DNA of 11,578 nucleotides. Source: Promethearchaeota archaeon. GTDB taxonomy: Archaea; Asgardarchaeota; Lokiarchaeia; Sigynarchaeales; SOKP01. The DNA lies in contig JAHLWJ010000133.1 in NCBI GenBank assembly GCA_019057975.1, positions 1 to 11,578 on the forward strand, in the 5' to 3' direction. The notes under the pieces are model-generated. The model was given only the letters and a program-made list of their open reading frames with translations. It ran no database searches and was not told the origin of the DNA. Positions within the stretch are counted from its first letter, which is position 1; each line of letters begins with the position of its first letter. The position numbers and the translations under genes are program-made. Of the stretch, positions 1-7,352 are shown one piece after another.

Positions 1-39
1 AATTTCTTTAATCATTATGTAAATATAACTACGATTTTA

Positions 40-80
40 AAAGAATGTTTTCTATTTTGGAAATTAGAATAACATTCTTT
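40..80. repeat. Inverted repeat downstream of the nucleotidyltransferase gene
   Basis: Bases 40-49 (AAAGAATGTT) are perfectly complementary to 71-80 (AACATTCTTT), with a 21-base loop. It lies about 55 bases beyond the stop of the minus-strand nucleotidyltransferase gene. It could be an RNA hairpin at the end of that transcript or of a gene left of the window. No clear oligo-T tract follows on either strand, so terminator function is uncertain. I see nothing else in bases 1-135. Confidence 0.4.
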
Positions 81-135
81 CAATCTTAGTAGAAAGATTA
101 TAGAAAAGAAGAATTTTTAACTCAACTGATTTTAA

Positions 136-816
136 CTATATTTCTTGCATCCATGCTCTAAAGTTAGAAAATTTAATATCAAATTCTTTTAACTTAGTTT
201 CGATAAATAATAAGAATTTTTCAGGGATGATAAATGATCCTCGTCCTAATTTTATTCCCTGAAATTCTTTCACTAACCCTCTTTTTTGATATCTATATAT
301 TTTTTCTGAATATTTCTTGCTAGTTTTGTATCCATATAGTATTCGTTTTAGTTTCATTTTATCAGAATTATTTAATGCTCTTAGATTCAAAGTAATAATT
401 TGATATGGTTTAAGGTCTAAAACTTTGATTAATTCTTTATAGAAATTAGAATTTCCATATAATAATTGTCCTTCTGCTAAAATATTTTCAAGGAAAATCG
501 TATCCCAGTTATTAATATCTTCCGGAAAAATGAAAATGCATTGAACGGAGCGATTTAATTCCTTTTCTAAGCTTAAAAAATAATTAAAAATGGTGCCTTC
601 CAAATTTTTAGAAGTACTTCGCTTAAATATTACACAAATATCAATATCACTCTCTTCAATAAATTTTCCAGAAGCTAAAGACCCAAATAATATAATATTT
701 TCAATCTCTTCATATTTGGAGAGATTAAGGTCTATAAAAGTCTTAATATTATTAATTATCTCCTCCAATTTTGAAGTACTCCTTAAATTTTTTATCTGGC
801 TTTCTTCAAGTTTCAT
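136..816 (-). CDS. MNT-type nucleotidyltransferase, probable HEPN partner/antitoxin
   Basis: This 226-residue protein has an N-terminal polymerase-beta-like nucleotidyltransferase domain (about residues 36-105). The signature GS-x10-D-x-D is intact, with G45-S46 and D57, D59. In known HEPN/MNT (type VII) pairs such enzymes transfer AMP to the HEPN toxin and silence it. The third acidic residue, normally on the next strand, is not obvious: the segment around residues 90-97 reads RSVQCIFI, so catalysis may be altered. Residues from about 130 form a C-terminal domain (KLGRGSFIIP is a good landmark) of a type I recall from many archaeal nucleotidyltransferases. The start is 7 bases after the stop of the upstream HEPN gene, with no clear Shine-Dalgarno, so the two are co-transcribed and perhaps translationally coupled. 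Family assignment is firm; the antitoxin role is inferred from the neighbour. Confidence 0.85.
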   Translation of the reverse strand: MKLEESQIKNLRSTSKLEEIINNIKTFIDLNLSKYEEIENIILFGSLASGKFIEESDIDICVIFKRSTSKNLEGTIFNYFLSLEKELNRSVQCIFIFPEDINNWDTIFLENILAEGQLLYGNSNFYKELIKVLDLKPYQIITLNLRALNNSDKMKLKRILYGYKTSKKYSEKIYRYQKRGLVKEFQGIKLGRGSFIIPEKFLLFIETKLKEFDIKFSNFRAWMQEI

Positions 817-823
817 ATTAAAA

Positions 824-1189
824 TTACTCGGTTAGTATCTTATTGCATATTTCTTCTAATTTATAATATTTTTCCTTCAATTCATTAAAATCTTTATCCG
901 TCCAACTAAATCCATAAGTAAATTTTGGGCGAATTTTATTTTCAATATCTTGAAATAATCGCCATACTTTTTCCGTTTCTTTTTCAAAGATGTGGGGATT
1001 ATTTTCTAAGATTATCCTTACTTTTTGATGTTTGTTGATATGTATCCGATATTTTGATGCACAGCTTTCAATTAAATGATATATCGAAAGAAAGTATAAT
1101 TCCGCTCTAGAGGGTAATGAAAGATCCTCATTTTCAGCATCTCTTTTAAAATTCAAATACAATTTTTTATGATTTTCAAATTTGCTCAT
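824..1189 (-). CDS. HEPN-like protein, probable toxin partner of the nucleotidyltransferase
   Basis: This 121-residue, helix-rich protein is first in a two-gene unit with the nucleotidyltransferase. The helix around residues 29-45 (AELYFLSIYHLIESC) followed by HINKHQKVR is the layout of archaeal HEPN proteins, which pair with MNT enzymes. HEPN toxins are usually RNases with an R-x4-6-H motif. R48-x5-H54 fits that spacing but sits near the middle of the chain rather than towards the C-terminus, so RNase activity is not assured. The ATG at 1189 has AGGA close by, and GGAG lies 13 bases upstream. A TATA-like TTTTTAAG at about 1235-1242 (minus strand) is a plausible promoter. It could instead be a non-toxic substrate-binding partner. 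I infer the family from pattern, not from a search. Confidence 0.65.
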   Translation of the reverse strand: MSKFENHKKLYLNFKRDAENEDLSLPSRAELYFLSIYHLIESCASKYRIHINKHQKVRIILENNPHIFEKETEKVWRLFQDIENKIRPKFTYGFSWTDKDFNELKEKYYKLEEICNKILTE

Positions 1190-1326
1190 GCTTCCTAAAT
1201 AACTCCTTTTTCGTAATATAATAATGCGAAAGTACTTAAAAATTTTTACATGATTTTAGAAATAGCTAATATTTTTTCATTAATAGTTGAAAGAAGATAA
1301 ATCAAAATCAAATAAATGTTAAATTT

Positions 1327-1367
1327 CTTCCTAAGAATTGAATTCAATTTGATAAAAACTTAAGGAA
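1327..1367 (-). terminator. Nested palindrome after the first winged-helix/TPR gene
   Basis: A perfect 14-bp palindrome (AATTGAATTCAATT, 1336-1349) sits inside a longer imperfect inverted repeat: TTCCTAAG at 1328-1335 pairs with CTTAAGGAA at 1359-1367 with one bulged base. It starts just past the stop of the minus-strand gene ending at 1369, and TTTTT occurs on that strand at 1354-1358. Position suggests a transcript end. The remaining bases between 1190 and 1326 hold the HEPN promoter region and nothing else I can name. Confidence 0.35.
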
Positions 1368-1368
1368 A

Positions 1369-3255
1369 TTAATTTATTTGAGCAAGAAAAAGATCCGCAA
1401 TAGTAAGCCATTTATGTTTTGTTTCAGGATCAATAGAGCTGTTCTCTGTTAATTTCTTCCCTTTTTTAAGATTATTAAGAGCTAAGTCGAAATTTTTAAG
1501 CTCTATATAACAGATACCTAGTTTAATATAAGTTTGATGAAAATACCACTCTTTACTAGCTAATTCTATAGCTTTTAAGAATTTTTGTATCCCTTCTTCA
1601 TACCGTTCAAAATACATTAAAATTTCTCCATACGTATCATGATACATTGCATTATCAGGAGCGTTATCTACAAGATCCTGGATAATGTTGAGAGCTTCTT
1701 CTCTTTTATCCAAATATTGGAGCCAATAAGCTTTATAATTAATAAGATCATTATTTTGAGGATACTTTTCAATCAATTCATTTATTATGTCTAAACCGGC
1801 TTTTACTTCTTGCATCCTTCTAAGAACAGATGCTTTTTTCATTTTAATATCAAGTTCACTCTCAGGGAATATTACCAGCATATCGTCTAATAAATTCAAT
1901 ACATCATCGAATTGATTATAATAAACTAAAATTCTTATCTTTGAATAGTATAAGTCAAGATTCTCTGGATTTGATTCAATCTTAATATCAATTTTTTTAA
2001 TTTCTTCTTTATAATCATCTTGTAAATCTTCGATACTTCTTGATTGAAATATATCTATCATATCCTGCCAAATTATACCTTCTAATTTATCAAAAGTCTC
2101 TTTAAATTCAACTTTTGCTTCAATTTTATAAGCTAAATAGTTAATGTATTCCGGCAAAAAAATCTGTAAGGATTCTTTTAAATCAATAGGAAACAGTATC
2201 TTACAAATATCTTCTAATATATCATTTATGGTGCTACTTATATCAAATGTTCTTGAAAACAACTTATTTAGATATGTAAATTTAGTGATATGATCTTCTG
2301 TGATAGCTCGGAGTATTATTTCTAATCTTTCATTCTCCTGAAAATAATAATGCATATCTGGTTTTATGATGATTTTAAAGAATTTAATGGGAAAAATTTG
2401 ATTCTCGATAATTTCATCAATATAATAATCCACTTTAGATTCTTTAATTCCATAAGTGTTCGAGAACTCCTCTACGGAAACATAATTAGGATATTGACCA
2501 GGGTGATTAATTGAGATAAAAAGTAGGATTTTGTCAAAATCTTCCTCATTTGTTAGCATTGCTTCAACTCGGGTATAATCCAATTTCAGCAAATTGTTGA
2601 GTAACCTAAACTGTATGTCTTTATTTTCAATGTTATATTTATTAAAAAATTTGATAGTTTTTATTGTAATCTCTTCAATTCTCTTACTTTCTTCCTCTAA
2701 AATTGATTGTTTATCTAAATCATATTCTTGTAATATCCTAGAATATTCTATTTTACCTGAACGGGTAATTCTATATTTCTTTTCCTCTTTTTCTATAAAG
2801 CCTTTATCGAGTAATAAGTTTATATTCTTAGACAAGGATGATTGATTGATAGAAAGAGGTTCTGCTAGGAAATCGGCCCATTTGCAATAAACATTGTTAT
2901 AAACCATCCAAAGAATCCAATGATCGTAATTTCTTCTTCTTTTAATTATAGCAGGGGGATAACTTAGAGTTTTTTTTTTTTCTTTAGCTTGTGATAATTC
3001 AAGATATCTCTTTCTGCCGTCTGAAGTAATTTTATAGTGCCCTCTTGAAATATTCTCAGCGTATCCTTTCCCCTTTAATAATGATAGATATTTTGAGAGA
3101 GTAGATAGCCGAAGTTCAAGCGGTTTTTGAGTAAAATTAGACCACTCACATTCTTCATTATTATATAACATCCAAAGAATGATATGCTCAAAATTTTTTT
3201 TCTCCAATGCTGGAGGATTATATATTTCCTTAGGAGGGAAATTTATTAGACTCAT
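1369..3255 (-). CDS. Tandem winged-helix/TPR regulator, paralogue 1
   Basis: This protein (628 residues from the preferred start) is a probable cytoplasmic transcription regulator. Two homologous winged helices lie in tandem at about residues 23-86 and 112-175. Both carry an ILWM-YNN core, an STLSK/SSLSK recognition helix and a Y-x-IT-x-x-G wing. A third HTH-like segment (about 240-305) follows, and roughly the last 210 residues form five or six TPRs (landmark YHDTYGEILMYFERYEEG). No signal peptide or membrane segment is seen. The start is chosen at 3255: the paralogue aligns there (MSLINFPP against DTSCNYPP), and a TATA box at 3306-3312 would place transcription start near 3284. An upstream in-frame ATG at 3300 adds 15 residues. 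That start would need a different promoter, for example ATATTAAA at 3328-3335. Divergent from smB1, with a palindromic operator between them, so autoregulation is likely. Confidence 0.8.
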   Translation of the reverse strand: MSLINFPPKEIYNPPALEKKNFEHIILWMLYNNEECEWSNFTQKPLELRLSTLSKYLSLLKGKGYAENISRGHYKITSDGRKRYLELSQAKEKKKTLSYPPAIIKRRRNYDHWILWMVYNNVYCKWADFLAEPLSINQSSLSKNINLLLDKGFIEKEEKKYRITRSGKIEYSRILQEYDLDKQSILEEESKRIEEITIKTIKFFNKYNIENKDIQFRLLNNLLKLDYTRVEAMLTNEEDFDKILLFISINHPGQYPNYVSVEEFSNTYGIKESKVDYYIDEIIENQIFPIKFFKIIIKPDMHYYFQENERLEIILRAITEDHITKFTYLNKLFSRTFDISSTINDILEDICKILFPIDLKESLQIFLPEYINYLAYKIEAKVEFKETFDKLEGIIWQDMIDIFQSRSIEDLQDDYKEEIKKIDIKIESNPENLDLYYSKIRILVYYNQFDDVLNLLDDMLVIFPESELDIKMKKASVLRRMQEVKAGLDIINELIEKYPQNNDLINYKAYWLQYLDKREEALNIIQDLVDNAPDNAMYHDTYGEILMYFERYEEGIQKFLKAIELASKEWYFHQTYIKLGICYIELKNFDLALNNLKKGKKLTENSSIDPETKHKWLTIADLFLAQIN

Positions 3256-3305
3256 GATATTTTCTTCGAAAGACCTTATCTTTAGGTATATATTGTTCAT
3301 AATAC

Positions 3306-3312
3306 TATATAA
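3306..3312 (-). promoter_or_regulatory. TATA box for winged-helix/TPR paralogue 1
   Basis: The minus strand reads TTTATATAG here. Archaeal transcription starts about 25 bases downstream, near 3284, which gives a 28-30 base leader to the ATG at 3255 and would exclude the ATG at 3300. A single half-site (GAAGTT, 3321-3326) lies between it and the palindrome at 3339-3354. Confidence 0.5.
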
Positions 3313-3338
3313 ATTTCGTTAACTTCTTTTAATATTCT

Positions 3339-3354
3339 AACTTCGCGTGAAGTT
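3339..3354. promoter_or_regulatory. Palindromic operator O1 between regulator 1 and smB1
   Basis: AACTTC-gcgt-GAAGTT has perfect 6-bp arms and fits ACTY-N6-RAGT, the pattern of the other three operators. Its right RAGT ends exactly 14 bases before the plus-strand TATA box at 3368. It lies in the divergent intergenic region and could serve both directions. Placement immediately upstream of BRE/TATA suggests activation on the plus strand. Confidence 0.65.
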
Positions 3355-3367
3355 CATAGGATAAAAC

Positions 3368-3375
3368 TAAATATA
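3368..3375 (+). promoter_or_regulatory. TATA box for smB1
   Basis: TAAATATA is preceded by an A-rich BRE-like stretch (ATAAAAC). The predicted start of transcription is near 3395, leaving a leader of about 30 bases before the smB1 ATG. Confidence 0.5.
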
Positions 3376-3428
3376 GTACCCAATCTAAATTATAATTATA
3401 AACAAAACTAAAAAAAAAGGTAAAAAAA

Positions 3429-3512
3429 ATGAAAAAACAAAAAAAGGATAATTCGATGGGAAATTTTCTTTTAAATCCAAAGATATTTAAATTTGGATTA
3501 AAAGATCTTTAA
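3429..3512 (+). CDS. smB1, 27-residue conserved small protein
   Basis: This very short ORF is supported by two further copies in the window (7208 and 8632). It begins MKKQKKDNSMGNFLLNP and ends KFGLKDL. The first 51 bases are identical to the other copies. The next four codons differ in content (KIFK here, EKYK elsewhere) but not in length, and one extra T near the end makes the stop one codon earlier. The N-terminus is lysine-rich, with no hydrophobic secretion segment. AAGG lies 8 bases before the ATG, a weaker ribosome site than the GAGG of the other copies. Its own operator and TATA box lie 53-90 bases upstream, and an oligo-T tract follows. No smA partner precedes it. I do not recognise the family. 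It could also be a structured RNA, but the conserved frame favours a protein. Confidence 0.6.
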   Translation: MKKQKKDNSMGNFLLNPKIFKFGLKDL

Positions 3513-3523
3513 ATAATACTCAA

Positions 3524-3547
3524 TTTTTTATTTTATTTTTTATTTCT
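3524..3547 (+). terminator. Oligo-T terminator after smB1
   Basis: T-runs (TTTTTT at 3524-3529, then further tracts of 4-6 T) begin about a dozen bases after the smB1 stop. Archaeal intrinsic termination uses such tracts. The same arrangement follows the other two smB copies, so smB1 is probably transcribed apart from the GTPase gene. Confidence 0.5.
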
Positions 3548-3647
3548 TAATTTTAATCTAAGATTCTATTTTAATTTGATAGAACTCAAAATTGACCTTA
3601 TTTCAAATCTGAGTTGATATAAAACATTTTTTTTTATTGTTTCAGCT

Positions 3648-3676
3648 AAAATTTTATATTACAAAAAATCTAATCT
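3648..3676 (+). promoter_or_regulatory. Promoter of GTPase 1, shared with GTPase 2
   Basis: AAAATTTTATATT (3648-3660) followed by CTAATCT (3670-3676) recurs before the second GTPase (8801-8829), where the spacing between the two blocks differs slightly. The TTATATT core is a TATA box about 67 bases before the ATG, so the leader would be about 40 bases. No ACTY-N6-RAGT operator is present, so the GTPases seem to be controlled separately from the small ORFs. Confidence 0.5.
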
Positions 3677-3720
3677 ACTATTAAATATATTATGAAAATT
3701 TGTTTTCTACAAATAATTAA

Positions 3721-4266
3721 ATGACCGCTGCTCAAAAATTTCGTTTTAAAATATCAATTATTGGTGACGGGCAAGTAGGTAAAACTTCATTGATTAAAAA
3801 GTACACCAAGGGTGGTTTTGAGAAAGATTATGTCAAGACTATAGGTGCCCAATTCTCTAAGTTTGAAAAAGAAATAGAAGGAGATGAGATTAGGTTGATA
3901 TTCTGGGATATAGCTGGCCAGGATGATTTTCTTTTTCTACGACCTTCATTTTATAAAGAAAGTGGAGCAGCAATTATTGTATATAGCCTTGAAGAAAATG
4001 AGATAGGTAAACGGAGTTTTGAGCACATTAATAATTGGCATGAGAATATTAAAAAATTCTGTGGTGAAATACCGATAATTCTATTTGCTAATAAGGTAGA
4101 TCTAGTTGAGGAAGATAATCTAGATAATTCTGAAATTCAAAAAAAGGTAGAAAAGCTAGGTTTTCTAGGATATTACTTGACCTCAGCAAAAACAGGGCAT
4201 GGTGTTCATGACGCTTTTAATATTCTTATTAATGAATTGTACTATAAAGCCAAGACTTTACCATGA
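3721..4266 (+). CDS. Rab/Ras-like small GTPase 1
   Basis: This 181-residue single-domain GTPase has every motif: P-loop GDGQVGKTS (residues 15-23), switch-I Thr T40, DIAGQ (63-67, with Q67 matching Ras Gln61), NKVD (124-127) and SAK (155-157). WDIAGQ replaces the usual WDTAGQ. The end (KAKTLP) has no cysteine or CAAX box, so prenylation of the eukaryotic kind is not expected and the protein is probably soluble or bound through partners. Small GTPases of this class are abundant in Asgard archaea and act as nucleotide-dependent switches; the partner is unknown here. The gene has its own promoter, is about two-thirds identical by eye to the GTPase at 8890, and converges on regulator 2 with a 28-base gap. 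No Shine-Dalgarno is seen before the ATG. Confidence 0.93.
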   Translation: MTAAQKFRFKISIIGDGQVGKTSLIKKYTKGGFEKDYVKTIGAQFSKFEKEIEGDEIRLIFWDIAGQDDFLFLRPSFYKESGAAIIVYSLEENEIGKRSFEHINNWHENIKKFCGEIPIILFANKVDLVEEDNLDNSEIQKKVEKLGFLGYYLTSAKTGHGVHDAFNILINELYYKAKTLP

Positions 4267-4294
4267 GCATTATAGGATTAATATCGGATTGTCT

Positions 4295-6817
4295 TTAAAA
4301 TTCCGCTTCTATTTGCTCAATCTCTGCTAGATAAAGATTTGCTATTGCTAGCCATTTTCTTTTTGTATCAAGATCACAAAAACATTTGTTTGTAAATTCT
4401 TGACCTTTACTTAGATAATCAATTGCTAAATCATAATTTTCAAGTTCCTTATAACATATTCCTAACTTTATATAAGTCTGGTTAATATACCACTCATCAC
4501 TAGCTAATTCTATTGTTTTTAGGAATTCAATAATGGCCTTTTCATACCCCTCGAAGTTCATTAAAATTTCTCCATATGTGTCATGATATATTCCCAACTC
4601 GGGATTTTTTTCTATAGCCTTCTCGATGGCCGTTAAAACCTTTTCTTTTTCATCTAAATATTGTAACCAATAGATTTTATTAAGATTAAGACTATTATCT
4701 TCGGGATATTTTTCAATTAATTCATTGATTATCTCTAAACCTGCTTCAATATTTTTCTTTTCTTTAAGAATATACGCTTTTTTAATTTTAAGATTCCTTT
4801 CCCCTTCAGGAAAATCTTCTAGTAATTTATCTAAAATAGCTATTATTTCGTCGAACTGGTCAAAATAAATCAAAATTCTAATTTTAGTATTATACAAATC
4901 TAGAGTTTTAGGGTTTAACTTAATAGCGTTATCAATCGATTCTAGAGCGTCTTCATAATTAGTCAATTCTAGTAAGATTTGGCTTTTTAACTGATAATAT
5001 CTTGCTTTATTGGTTTTATTTGATTCTAAATTAATAGCTTTCTCTATATAACTTATCCCATTTTCATTATCTGCTTTTTCTGTATCGAATGTATAAATAA
5101 TATTATAACCAAGTACTAGTCCCTTTAAAACAAGAGACAGAGGTAGGTTAGGATATATTTCTATTGCTTTATTTGTCATATTTAGAGCATTTTCAATATC
5201 TCCTAGAGTCATGTATGAAAAAGCTAACAGAAAAAGATAGGGAGCATATATTTCATCTTCTTGATTGATAAGAGATAAATCTACTTCACCCCTTAAGAAA
5301 TCTATTGATTCTTTATTCCGATTTAAATGACAAAGAATAATTCCTTTAACAATAATGAGATCTAAATTCTTTATCTTCGATTTGGAATTTGTAAAAATTT
5401 TCCCCAATTCTTCCAATCTTAAAGCTTTATCATATTCTTTTGATTTTAAATAATCTTGAATCTTTAAATTTAATTCTTCTGGTTTAAACCAAAAAGCTAA
5501 GTATGGTTGTAGTACTTCTAATATTGAAGTATTTAAATAATAATTCATTTCGCTTTCACTGATAAATTGATATTGAGATGTTTTATAAATATCTGATTGC
5601 AATATTTCTGAAATGTTCTGCCAAATAATTCCGTCCAATTTATCAGAAACACCAACTAACTTCTTTTCTTTCTCAAATTTATATGCTAAATAATTGATAT
5701 ATTCAGGCAGAAATTTTCTTAATGAGTTCTTTAATCCTTGGTCGAATATATTTTGGCAAGCTTCCTCTAAAATAGCATTTACGGTAGAACTCATATTTAG
5801 AGGGAGAATTAAATCTGATGAGCCCTCAAAAAGCTTATTTAAATAGGTAAACTTTGTAATATGCTCCTCTGTAATAATCCTAAGCATCATCTCTACTTTT
5901 TCATCTGATTGAAAATAATAAAATTTATCTGGGAGAACCTTTAATTTAAAAAATCTTATTGGAAAAATTTGGTTTTCTACTATCTCATCAATATAATAAT
6001 CAAGAGTAGTTTTTTTAATTCCATATTTTTGAGAGAATTCTTCAGGAGACATATACTTGGGATAATCAATTGGATGGTTAATCGAAAGAAAAAGTAAGAT
6101 TCTATGAAAATCCTCTTCATCCCTTAATACAGGTTTAATTTTTTCATAATCTAACCTCAAGACACTATTAAGGAATCGAAATTGAATATCTCTCTCACTG
6201 ATCTTAAAACTTTCAAAAAAATTTAGTGTTTTTTGTGTTAGCTCGGTTATTCGTTTACTTTCTTCTTCTAATATTGACTGTCTGTCTAAATCATAATAAG
6301 TTAACATTTTAGAATACTCTGATTTACCCAATCGAGTAATTCTATATTCTTTATCTGCTTTTATTACAAATATTTTTTCCATTAATTTATTCATATTCTT
6401 TGATAAGGAGGATTGATTAATAGAAAGAGGTTCTTCAAGGAAATCTCCCCATTTGCAATAGTTATTATTATAGACCATCCATAGGATAGTGTGATCATAA
6501 TTCCTTTTTGCAAGAATTACCTTTGGAGGATAACTTAATTTCCTTCCACCCTTCTTGGTTTGACCTAATTCGTAATATCTTTCTCTTCCTTTAGAAGTAA
6601 TACGATATTGATTAAATTCACTTTTTAGAATACAGGCATCGCTCTTAAGTCTATTCAAATAAATAGAAAGTGTTGATCGATTCACTTTTTCTTTTAAATC
6701 TGACCAAGAGCATACTTCATTATTGCTTAATATCCAAAGAATAATGTACTCATAATTGGGCTTACCAAATATAGGATTTAAAATCTCATCAGGGGGATAA
6801 TTACAAGATGTATCCAA
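4295..6817 (-). CDS. Tandem winged-helix/TPR regulator, paralogue 2 (TTG start)
   Basis: This 840-residue paralogue of the gene at 1369 has the same order: winged helix 1 (about 22-84), winged helix 2 (107-171), a third HTH-like segment (about 225-300) and a TPR region from about 420 to the end. The recognition helix of the second winged helix, SINQSSLSKN (132-141), is identical in both paralogues, in keeping with a shared operator. The protein is longer because of roughly 190-200 extra residues of TPR-like helices in the middle (landmarks FSYMTLGDIENAL, YYQLKSQILLELTNYEDAL). The start is TTG: an in-frame TGA lies only two codons upstream and no ATG is available. A TATA box at 6873-6880 gives a leader of about 35 bases, which agrees. 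Operator 6893-6908 stands just upstream, implying autoregulation. Predicted cytoplasmic; the ligand of the TPR domain is unknown. Confidence 0.85.
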   Translation of the reverse strand: MDTSCNYPPDEILNPIFGKPNYEYIILWILSNNEVCSWSDLKEKVNRSTLSIYLNRLKSDACILKSEFNQYRITSKGRERYYELGQTKKGGRKLSYPPKVILAKRNYDHTILWMVYNNNYCKWGDFLEEPLSINQSSLSKNMNKLMEKIFVIKADKEYRITRLGKSEYSKMLTYYDLDRQSILEEESKRITELTQKTLNFFESFKISERDIQFRFLNSVLRLDYEKIKPVLRDEEDFHRILLFLSINHPIDYPKYMSPEEFSQKYGIKKTTLDYYIDEIVENQIFPIRFFKLKVLPDKFYYFQSDEKVEMMLRIITEEHITKFTYLNKLFEGSSDLILPLNMSSTVNAILEEACQNIFDQGLKNSLRKFLPEYINYLAYKFEKEKKLVGVSDKLDGIIWQNISEILQSDIYKTSQYQFISESEMNYYLNTSILEVLQPYLAFWFKPEELNLKIQDYLKSKEYDKALRLEELGKIFTNSKSKIKNLDLIIVKGIILCHLNRNKESIDFLRGEVDLSLINQEDEIYAPYLFLLAFSYMTLGDIENALNMTNKAIEIYPNLPLSLVLKGLVLGYNIIYTFDTEKADNENGISYIEKAINLESNKTNKARYYQLKSQILLELTNYEDALESIDNAIKLNPKTLDLYNTKIRILIYFDQFDEIIAILDKLLEDFPEGERNLKIKKAYILKEKKNIEAGLEIINELIEKYPEDNSLNLNKIYWLQYLDEKEKVLTAIEKAIEKNPELGIYHDTYGEILMNFEGYEKAIIEFLKTIELASDEWYINQTYIKLGICYKELENYDLAIDYLSKGQEFTNKCFCDLDTKRKWLAIANLYLAEIEQIEAEF

Positions 6818-6872
6818 AATTCATTCAATTACCAATAGATAATATACTTATAATTAATATATGGAAGGGGTT

Positions 6873-6880
6873 AATTTATA
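6873..6880 (-). promoter_or_regulatory. TATA box for winged-helix/TPR paralogue 2
   Basis: The minus strand reads TATAAATT, preceded by an A-rich BRE-like run and followed by AACC. This block closely matches the plus-strand promoters at 7012 and 7992. It lies 13 bases downstream of the operator centred at 6900/6901 and about 55 bases before the TTG start. Confidence 0.6.
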
Positions 6881-6892
6881 TTTTTTGATTCA

Positions 6893-6908
6893 AACTCTAA
6901 TTAGAGTT
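6893..6908. promoter_or_regulatory. Perfect 16-bp palindromic operator O2a
   Basis: AACTCTAATTAGAGTT is a perfect palindrome and the best example of ACTY-N6-RAGT. On the minus strand it stands 13 bases upstream of the TATA box of the regulator gene starting at 6817, so it probably mediates autoregulation. A second operator for the opposite direction lies 90 bp to the right. Confidence 0.7.
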
Positions 6909-6982
6909 CAAAAATTAATACTATTTATGGATGAAAATGAATGTAAATATATGAAAAAAAACATTATCTAAATAAAGTCTAA

Positions 6983-6998
6983 GACTCCATTCAGAGTT
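6983..6998. promoter_or_regulatory. Operator O2b before smA2-smB2
   Basis: ACTC (6984-6987), six bases, GAGT (6994-6997) matches the pattern of O2a, followed by TCA. It ends 14 bases before the TATA box at 7012. The flanking 40 bases also align well with the O3 region (7941-7980), including TCTAA and AAGTCT, which indicates common descent. Confidence 0.65.
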
Positions 6999-7011
6999 CA
7001 TGAGACTAAAC

Positions 7012-7019
7012 TATATATT
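7012..7019 (+). promoter_or_regulatory. TATA box for smA2-smB2
   Basis: TATATATT is flanked by AAAC upstream (BRE-like) and AAACC downstream, the same frame as the promoter at 7992. Predicted transcription start is near 7037-7040, leaving a leader of about 30 bases to the smA2 ATG. Confidence 0.6.
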
Positions 7020-7070
7020 AAACCATGTTCTTATTATATTTAATAATAAAACAAAAAAGCGTGAAAAAAG

Positions 7071-7163
7071 ATGATAAATAAAAAATTTGAGAGAATTGAA
7101 AGGATTAAGATAAAGAACGATTTAGAAGAGCATAGGGAGTTCATTAATCGAATAATAAAATGA
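7071..7163 (+). CDS. smA2, 30-residue small protein
   Basis: This short ORF has a second copy at 8497. The two share the core ERIERIKIKNDLEE and the end INRIIK, and have the same length. They differ by Y/H, K/R and L/F replacements and by different residues just after the start. The charged, heptad-like sequence should form one amphipathic helix, perhaps a short coiled coil. It is the first gene after operator O2b and its TATA box, with a leader of about 30 bases, and is followed 44 bases later by smB2. No strong Shine-Dalgarno is seen before this copy, unlike smA3. I do not recognise the family. Being copied in frame together with smB supports a real two-protein unit. Confidence 0.6.
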   Translation: MINKKFERIERIKIKNDLEEHREFINRIIK

Positions 7164-7207
7164 TTAATTTTTTCAAATAAAAAAAAATTTAATAGAGGTT
7201 GTTAAAA

Positions 7208-7294
7208 ATGAAAAAACAAAAAAAGGATAATTCGATGGGAAATTTTCTTTTAAATCCAGAAAAATATAAATTTGGATTAAAAGATCTTAAATAA
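7208..7294 (+). CDS. smB2, 28-residue conserved small protein
   Basis: Identical in every base to smB3. It begins MKKQKKDNSMGNFLLNP and ends KFGLKDLK. A good ribosome site, GAGG at 7195-7198, sits 9 bases before the ATG and is shared with smB3, which supports translation. The basic N-terminus (five Lys in the first six residues) is followed by a short apolar stretch (NFLL) too small for a membrane span, so the product is probably cytoplasmic. It is co-transcribed with smA2 from the promoter at 7012, and the transcript probably ends in the T-tract starting at 7304. Function unknown. A ligand for the TPR domain of the neighbouring regulator is a testable idea, not something the sequence shows. 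Confidence 0.7.
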   Translation: MKKQKKDNSMGNFLLNPEKYKFGLKDLK

Positions 7295-7303
7295 AATTCA
7301 AAC

Positions 7304-7324
7304 TTTTTTTATACTTATTTTTTT
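7304..7324 (+). terminator. Oligo-T terminator after smB2
   Basis: T7 at 7304-7310 and T8 spanning 7317-7324 follow the smB2 stop by about 10 bases, as after the other smB copies. This separates smA2-smB2 from the gene at 7513. Confidence 0.5.
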
Positions 7325-7352
7325 ATTTCTTCTAAGAATTCTTATTTTTTAT

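Larger units (their letters stand above)
7071..7310 (+). repeat. smA-smB direct repeat, copy 2
   Basis: This 240-base unit carrying smA2 and smB2 is repeated at 8497-8734 in the same orientation. From about 7187 to the T-tract (ribosome site, smB and tail) the two copies are identical by eye. In the smA part, after its first few codons, only a handful of bases differ; the A-rich spacer differs by two bases in length. A partial third copy (smB only) lies at 3429-3512. Confidence 0.85.

Noticed and set aside
2594..2845. Plus-strand open frame inside regulator 1
   Set aside because: It is antisense to the conserved winged-helix region, which aligns with paralogue 2; no promoter or ribosome site was seen.
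3584..3625. ACTC and GAGT arms followed by GATATAAAAC, resembling another operator and promoter
   Set aside because: The arms are 23 bases apart instead of 6 and the GAGT lies almost on the TATA-like sequence, so it does not fit the pattern of the four operators.
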